This document shows, piece by piece, positions 59,699 through 64,000 of a stretch of DNA of 64,000 nucleotides. Position 1 is the stretch's first letter. Each line of letters opens with the position of its first letter. The DNA is from Arthrobacter sp. StoSoilB19. GTDB taxonomy: Bacteria; Actinomycetota; Actinomycetes; Actinomycetales; Micrococcaceae. The notes under the pieces are model-generated. The model worked only from the letters and a program-made list of their open reading frames with translations, had not been told where the DNA came from and searched no databases. The position numbers were made by a program, and so were the translations under genes. The DNA lies in contig NZ_AP024650.1 in the NCBI RefSeq assembly GCF_019977275.1, forward strand, positions 2,976,001 through 3,040,000. The letters run 5' to 3'.

Positions 59699-60562
59699 GT
59701 GTGCTACCAATGCGGGTCCCCCAGCCGGCGCAGCTTCACCCGGTTCCTCGCAGCGGGGGCCGGGCTGACTGTCCTGGCAGCGTGCACGCCTGAGGCACCC
59801 AAGGCCGTGCCGGCGTCGTCCGCTGCTTCTTCCGCAGCCCCCTCCCGTGCTGCGGTCACCGCTTCAGCGGGCCCGACGGCGGAAGCCGCCACGGTGGGCC
59901 AGTCACCGGAGGTGCCGTCCCCCGCACCGTCACCGTCGCCGTCGGCGGCCCTGGCGCGCCAGTTTTCGCTTGATGACCCGGCCAGCCAGTGGGTCATCGT
60001 CAACAAGCACCGGCCCCTGAAGCCGGCGGACTTTGTGCCGGCGGACCTGGCGCGTCCCGCCGTCGCCATTTCCGCCGCGGGCGAGGCGGCGCTGTTGAAC
60101 AGCACGACGGCGGCGGCGGTCGAAGCGATGTTCGCGGCCGCCGCGCAGGATGGCGTGGCTTTGGTCCTGGCCAGCGGCTACCGCTCGTACAGCACGCAGG
60201 TGACCACCTACAACGGGTACGTCGCGGCGCGCGGGCAAGCCGATGCCGACACGGCCAGTGCCCGGCCCGGCCACTCGGAGCACCAGACGGGGTGGGCGTT
60301 CGACATCGCGGACGGCGGGGGCGCCTGCAGCTTCCAGCCGTGCTTTGCCGACCAGCCAGCGGCGTCCTGGGCGAAAGCCAACGGCCACCGCTTCGGATTC
60401 GTGGTGCGGTATCCCTGGATGCTGCACCCCATCACGGGGTACTACTACGAGCCGTGGCACCTGCGGTACGTGGGCGTGGAGGCGGCCACGGACATGCTGA
60501 ACCGGGGCATCGGCACTCTGGAGGAATACTTCGGCCTGGAGGCGGCACCGGCGTACCTGTAA
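59699..60562 (+). CDS. D-alanyl-D-alanine carboxypeptidase-like M15 (VanY) lipoprotein, probable Tat substrate
   Basis: A 287-residue exported peptidase. The N-terminus has a twin-arginine motif SRRSFT, a hydrophobic core and a lipobox LAAC near residue 22, so it is probably exported folded by Tat and lipidated. A Ser/Ala/Pro-rich linker (about residues 24-75) precedes the M15B domain. Zinc and catalytic residues are in HSEHQTGWAFDIAD and EPWHLRYVG, and GYRSYSTQ is the conserved VanY segment. It should trim D-Ala from cell-wall peptides. The GTG at 59699, 5 bp after coaA, starts a peptide MCYQCGSPSRRSF; the CxxC before the Tat motif is unusual. Confidence 0.85.
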   Translation: MCYQCGSPSRRSFTRFLAAGAGLTVLAACTPEAPKAVPASSAASSAAPSRAAVTASAGPTAEAATVGQSPEVPSPAPSPSPSAALARQFSLDDPASQWVIVNKHRPLKPADFVPADLARPAVAISAAGEAALLNSTTAAAVEAMFAAAAQDGVALVLASGYRSYSTQVTTYNGYVAARGQADADTASARPGHSEHQTGWAFDIADGGGACSFQPCFADQPAASWAKANGHRFGFVVRYPWMLHPITGYYYEPWHLRYVGVEAATDMLNRGIGTLEEYFGLEAAPAYL

Positions 60563-60735
60563 TGCCGGTGATACCGCTTCACCTGAGCGGGCCGGAGTGT
60601 AAAGGGGCCAAGTCAGGCTGCCATTCCTGACAACCCCTAAGTCCAGGCTGGCGAGAGGCCATCGGTGCCTCAAGTATTGCGCAGGATTTGAGCACCAAGA
60701 TAGTCATTGCTAGCTGCGTCTCATAGATTGACGGC

Positions 60736-61815
60736 ATGGTTATGGATGCCGGAGCCCTTTGGCTCGATCTCGTTAATGACGTTCGCTGGTATCCCTCACC
60801 TCATAACTCCCAGCCGATTAAGTTGAGAGCCATCAGTGAGACGGCGGCAGTTATTTATTATGACCTTGACCTCGGATTGCCTGCCGAGTCGTTTGGTATC
60901 CCCTTCGGCCATGTCTGTGCGGGTGTATCTTTGGAGTCGTTGTCCGTAGTCGCTGCGGCCCGCGGCTACCGGACAACGGAATTCCTTGAACACTCGGAAA
61001 TGGATTTCGCCGCCGAAGACCGGCTTCATGTTATTGGCACAGTGCGATTGGAACCCGCTGCCGGTGACGACGCGCTGCAATCTGAGTCTTTACGTCGGCT
61101 AGCCGCGTTCCGCGCCAGACGAACCTCCCGCCGACCCTATGACAGCAGGATTGTGGGCGATGAGTTGCTGGTCTCTGCTTCCACAATCGCGGCCGCCCAA
61201 GGATTCGAATTCCGATCGACGGTTGATGCCGGCCTTGTTTCTTTACTCGTGCAAATCAATCAAAAGACTCTGTTTTCGGATTTGCGAAATGATGCCGTCT
61301 ACGCCGAGATTATGCACTGGTTGCGGTTCTCAAAGGAAGAAGCGGCCGCAAAGGCCGACGGCTTGAGTGCGGAAACGATGATGATGCCTGGTCGGATCCT
61401 TCGCTTCGCGATGGGTCACCGCGGCATGTGGTCCCTTCCTCTGATCGGCGGTCTCATAAGGGGCCTCTACTTGCGCACAATGCATGGGGTGCGGCAACTC
61501 GGGTGGCTGGAAGGGCGGTTCGCCGAGCCCGCCGATTATTTGGAGGCCGGGCGGACGTTCATGCGGATCTGGCTTTTCTTTACGGAGAAAGGCGTCTGCC
61601 TCCATCCCTTCGGCACCGTTATCACCAACCCGGCCTCTCACGCCGAGTTTGTACAGGCTGCGGGAATACGTGAAACCGCGAACAGAATGGCTTGGATGCT
61701 CTTCAGATTCGGCTATAGCGACACCCCTCCAGCCGCCCACCGCCGCCCCGCCACCTCGACTCTGCTTAGTCCATTGCCTGAAGACATGTCACTACAGGAG
61801 CCCCTCCGTGAATAA
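60736..61815 (+). CDS. Nitroreductase-fold FMN-dependent oxidoreductase-like protein (Acg-like)
   Basis: A 359-residue protein. The N-terminus DVRWYPSPHNSQPIKL resembles the SPSxHNxQPW phosphate-binding region of nitroreductase/Acg-family proteins, and RARRTSRRPYDSR the second conserved Arg-rich segment. No signal peptide is seen. The substrate is unknown. Codon use is less GC-rich than in neighbours (for example near 60850-60870). A TAGATT -10 box (60724-60729) 6 nt before the ATG suggests a leaderless mRNA. It overlaps the next gene by 8 bp, so the two products probably act in one pathway. Confidence 0.78.
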   Translation: MVMDAGALWLDLVNDVRWYPSPHNSQPIKLRAISETAAVIYYDLDLGLPAESFGIPFGHVCAGVSLESLSVVAAARGYRTTEFLEHSEMDFAAEDRLHVIGTVRLEPAAGDDALQSESLRRLAAFRARRTSRRPYDSRIVGDELLVSASTIAAAQGFEFRSTVDAGLVSLLVQINQKTLFSDLRNDAVYAEIMHWLRFSKEEAAAKADGLSAETMMMPGRILRFAMGHRGMWSLPLIGGLIRGLYLRTMHGVRQLGWLEGRFAEPADYLEAGRTFMRIWLFFTEKGVCLHPFGTVITNPASHAEFVQAAGIRETANRMAWMLFRFGYSDTPPAAHRRPATSTLLSPLPEDMSLQEPLRE

Positions 61816-63406
61816 AAGGTTCATATTCGTATTCGTGTTTCTCATGGACAGGTTTGTTGGACTGTTCACCCCGAGAATCTCCACGCACCGGATCCTGCTG
61901 ATGCCGGGCATCGAGCCTTTCCGGTGGACAGCCGGCCGCTGGAGGGCATGGCGGACCTTTGAGATGGCAGCCAAACGCGTACCAGCCTATCGCGAGTTTC
62001 TCGCCGAAAACGGGGTACCTGGGAAGCTTTCACTCGGAGGCAAAACACTGACGCGGGCCTTCGCAGCGCTGCCGGAGATGGACAAAGACAGCTATATCAA
62101 ACGTTGGACCATTCCCGCCCGCAGCGTCGACGGGGTGCTTCCCCGCCACGGCGTAGTGGTCGACGAATCCTCTGGAAGCTCAGGTGTTCCCACCAGCTGG
62201 GTACGGGGCCTTGAGGAGCGCCTCGCCACACGGCAGCTGCTCCAGGTGGGCTTTTCCCGGACTGCGGAAACGCTCAAGAAGCAGCCCTTCGTGCTCAACT
62301 GCTTTTCGCTCGGAGCGTGGGCCACAGGGATGAACGTGACGACTTCCCTCACGGACGTCACGATGATCAAATCCATTGGCCCGGACCGTGACAAAGCAAT
62401 CGCCACGATGCTCGAATTCGGGCCCGACTACACCTACATCATCCTCAGCTACCCGCCCTTTTTGAAATCCTTGTTCGACGACGACCGGGTCAAATGGGAA
62501 GACTACGACATTGTTGCCGCGTTCGGCGGCGAGGGTATCAGCGAGAACATGCGGGCCCACATCACCAAGTACGCCCACAGCGCCTTTGGGTCCTACGGTG
62601 CCTCCGACCTGGAAATAAACATCGCCATCGAAACCGATTACACAGTGGAACTTCGCAAGGCGTTAGATGCCAACGCTGAACTGTCAGCACGGCTCACGCG
62701 GCAGGACGAATACGGCGTCCTACCGATGATCTTCCAGTTCAACCCGTACGACTACCTGATGGAGACGAACGCGGACGGGGAACTCGTCGTCACTATCGTG
62801 CGGAAAGAGAACGTCAACCCGAGGATCCGTTACAACATCCACGATCGAGGGCACGTGCTACGTGTACGTGAAGTCAATGCCGTGCTGAAGGACTTCGGGC
62901 TCGAAGACGTTATTCGTCAACAGTTCCTCGATCTGCCGCTGCTCTTCCACTACGGCAGGAGCGACCTGTCCGTCGACTTCAACGGGGCGGTTGTGGCACC
63001 GGATGCGCTGCGCGATGTGCTCAGCAGCGACCAAACCCTTCTCGCAGCCGTAGAAAACCACCGCCTCGTCAGTTTCGAAGATGAGCAGGGAAACCGGCAG
63101 CTGCACATTGCACTGCAACTGACGGCAAAGGCCACCCACGAGCGCACGTTGGACGAGGCTGCATACAGGAACTACATCCTCGAGCAGCTGAGAAAAATGA
63201 ACGGCGATTTCAACAACGCAATCCTTACATCGGCGGAATCGAGCCTGCCCACCATTGCGTTCTATGGACGGCGCACCGGCCCGTTCACTTCTGATGGCGT
63301 GAAACTCAAGAACGAATACGTTTGGCAGCTCGGTCCCTCAGCTCCCCAAGACTGGACCCTGGACTTGGCCTTTCGGGCGCAGAAGAATCCAGCAGCCGCT
63401 ATCTGA
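61808..63406 (+). CDS. PaaK/CapK-like adenylate-forming enzyme
   Basis: A 532-residue protein of the phenylacetate-CoA ligase-like AMP-forming family. Motifs in order: SSGSSGVPTSWVRG (ATP phosphate loop, about residue 121), AFGGEGISENMRAHI and GSYGASDLE (adenine/acyl site), NPRIRYNIHDRGHVLRV (ribose-binding Asp region), and YGRSDLSVDFNG opening the small C-terminal domain. It should activate a carboxylic acid as an acyl-AMP, with CoA, an amine or another acceptor. The start is a GTG at 61808 with AGGAG 7 nt upstream, overlapping the preceding stop by 8 bp. No carrier protein or thioesterase is next to it, so the product is unknown. Confidence 0.82.
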   Translation: MNKRFIFVFVFLMDRFVGLFTPRISTHRILLMPGIEPFRWTAGRWRAWRTFEMAAKRVPAYREFLAENGVPGKLSLGGKTLTRAFAALPEMDKDSYIKRWTIPARSVDGVLPRHGVVVDESSGSSGVPTSWVRGLEERLATRQLLQVGFSRTAETLKKQPFVLNCFSLGAWATGMNVTTSLTDVTMIKSIGPDRDKAIATMLEFGPDYTYIILSYPPFLKSLFDDDRVKWEDYDIVAAFGGEGISENMRAHITKYAHSAFGSYGASDLEINIAIETDYTVELRKALDANAELSARLTRQDEYGVLPMIFQFNPYDYLMETNADGELVVTIVRKENVNPRIRYNIHDRGHVLRVREVNAVLKDFGLEDVIRQQFLDLPLLFHYGRSDLSVDFNGAVVAPDALRDVLSSDQTLLAAVENHRLVSFEDEQGNRQLHIALQLTAKATHERTLDEAAYRNYILEQLRKMNGDFNNAILTSAESSLPTIAFYGRRTGPFTSDGVKLKNEYVWQLGPSAPQDWTLDLAFRAQKNPAAAI

Positions 63407-63487
63407 TCCGTGACGTGATGTTTTCTCAAACGTGTGACGCCCCTAACCGGAAGTCCGGGGACTGGGACATGCGCTAGTTTGGTTCGT

Positions 63488-63889
63488 ATGCTGACTGGAT
63501 TCAAAAACTTCATCATGAAGGGCAACGTGGTTGACCTTGCGGTCGCCGTCGTCATGGGTACTGCTTTCGGCGCCGTGGTGACGGCGCTGGTCAACAAAGT
63601 GCTGATGCCCTTCGTCTCAGGCCTGGTGGGTGCGCCCAACTTCGACAGCTTTGGAAGGGTGGAGCTGAACGGCAACGCCATCGAGTTCGGGGTGCTGCTG
63701 ACCGCTGTGGTGAACTTCCTGCTGATTGCGGCGGCCATCTATTTTGTGGTGGTGATGCCGATGAACATCATGATTGAGCGCCGCAACCGCCGGCTTGGGA
63801 TCAACAAGGATGTGAAGAAGGACGCTGCAGAGGATCCGCAGGTTGCGCTCCTGACCGAGATCCGGGATGCATTGAAGGACCGGGTCTAA
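63488..63889 (+). CDS. mscL: Large-conductance mechanosensitive channel
   Basis: A 133-residue two-helix channel that opens on membrane stretch during osmotic downshock. It starts MLTGFKNFIMKGNVVDLAVAVVMG (TM1 with the pore constriction), followed by the extracellular loop and TM2 (AVVNFLLIAAAIYFVVVMP). The ATG at 63488 has TAGTTT (63475-63480) 7 nt upstream (leaderless). Ends with a strong terminator. Confidence 0.97.
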   Translation: MLTGFKNFIMKGNVVDLAVAVVMGTAFGAVVTALVNKVLMPFVSGLVGAPNFDSFGRVELNGNAIEFGVLLTAVVNFLLIAAAIYFVVVMPMNIMIERRNRRLGINKDVKKDAAEDPQVALLTEIRDALKDRV

Positions 63890-63905
63890 GCCTTTCCAAC
63901 CGCAA

Positions 63906-63945
63906 AGTGGCCCGTCTCCCTGTTGGGAGGCGGGCCACTCTTTTT
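63906..63945 (+). terminator. Rho-independent terminator of mscL
   Basis: Fifteen-bp arms (63906-63920 and 63925-63939, two mismatches) with a TGTT loop are followed by a five-T run at 63941-63945, the clearest intrinsic terminator in the window. Confidence 0.92.
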
Positions 63946-63971
63946 GCTGCGGTTGTTTTGAGCCGCGCCGG

Positions 63972-64000
63972 CTAGTTGGAGGCGAGCTCCAGCGCGAGTT
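63972..64000 (-). CDS. C-terminal end of a minus-strand gene (partial)
   Basis: The minus strand reads ...LALELASN followed by a TAG stop at 63974-63972, just beyond the mscL terminator. The rest lies outside the window, so neither the product nor its reality can be judged from nine codons. Confidence 0.4.

Overview
The window is high-GC DNA from an actinobacterium, most likely a Micrococcaceae member of the Arthrobacter/Pseudarthrobacter type. The evidence is a mycothiol glycosyltransferase (MshA), an actinobacterial inositol-1-phosphate synthase, a GuaB3-type IMP dehydrogenase paralogue, an acpS-nnrDE/alr-tsaE-tsaB-rimI-tsaD arrangement, CIRCE-controlled groES-groEL, and many genes whose start codon lies 6-7 nt downstream of a TAnnnT -10 box, the signature of leaderless transcripts common in actinobacteria. 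The species assignment is inference. No tRNA, rRNA, IS element, prophage or CRISPR array was seen, and no gene-free stretch exceeds 300 bases.

Layout. 1-8.1 kb: a truncated superfamily-1 helicase-like ATPase, guaA, DUF3817 and SURF1 membrane proteins, a stand-alone PTS EIIA, glpD and guaB3, all on the minus strand. 8.2-10.7 kb: a conserved hypothetical protein and a convergent ABC exporter. 10.8-19.2 kb: a fructan-use regulon with a secreted GH32 fructan hydrolase, a small ABM-type monooxygenase, a LacI-family repressor, a fructose-type ABC importer (binding protein, permease, ATPase) and a PfkB fructokinase. Four copies of a 12-bp palindrome with the form GACANCGNTGTC sit at the promoters of the hydrolase, repressor and importer. 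19.3-28.7 kb: guaB, an OatA-like acyltransferase, DUF389, an ATP-dependent DNA ligase, a DHFR-like protein and groES-groEL. 28.7-34.3 kb: a small membrane protein, a methyltransferase, a shikimate dehydrogenase-like enzyme, a GH3 lipoprotein and a GCS2 carboxylate-amine ligase.

34.4-38.5 kb is a tightly overlapping minus-strand operon (alr, tsaE, tsaB, rimI, tsaD) for D-alanine and the tRNA t6A modification. 38.6-44.4 kb holds a sugar kinase divergent from a GH4 phospho-glycosidase, then mshA and fhs. 44.4-45.7 kb is a DUF559 nuclease-like gene flanked on both sides by arrays of the same 32-bp-period repeat in opposite orientation. 45.8-54.5 kb carries ino1, an aldo/keto reductase and the treZ-treY-glgX operon that converts glycogen to trehalose. 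54.5-60.6 kb has nnrDE, acpS, glmS, coaA and a Tat-type M15 peptidase lipoprotein. 60.7-63.4 kb is a translationally coupled pair of a nitroreductase-fold protein and a PaaK-like adenylate-forming enzyme. The window ends with mscL, a strong terminator and the last codons of a minus-strand gene.

The minus-strand genes guaA, guaB3, guaB, groEL, groES, tsaD, rimI, tsaB, tsaE, alr, nnr and glmS run in the same order as I recall them in Mycobacterium tuberculosis (about Rv3396c to Rv3436c). The other gene groups, including the fructan regulon, the repeat-flanked DUF559 gene and the trehalose operon, therefore look like blocks interleaved into an ancestral backbone. The most notable observations are the LacI regulon, a domain-inside-a-domain insertion in the GH32 enzyme, the inverted repeat arrays around DUF559, and the nitroreductase/adenylate-forming cassette.
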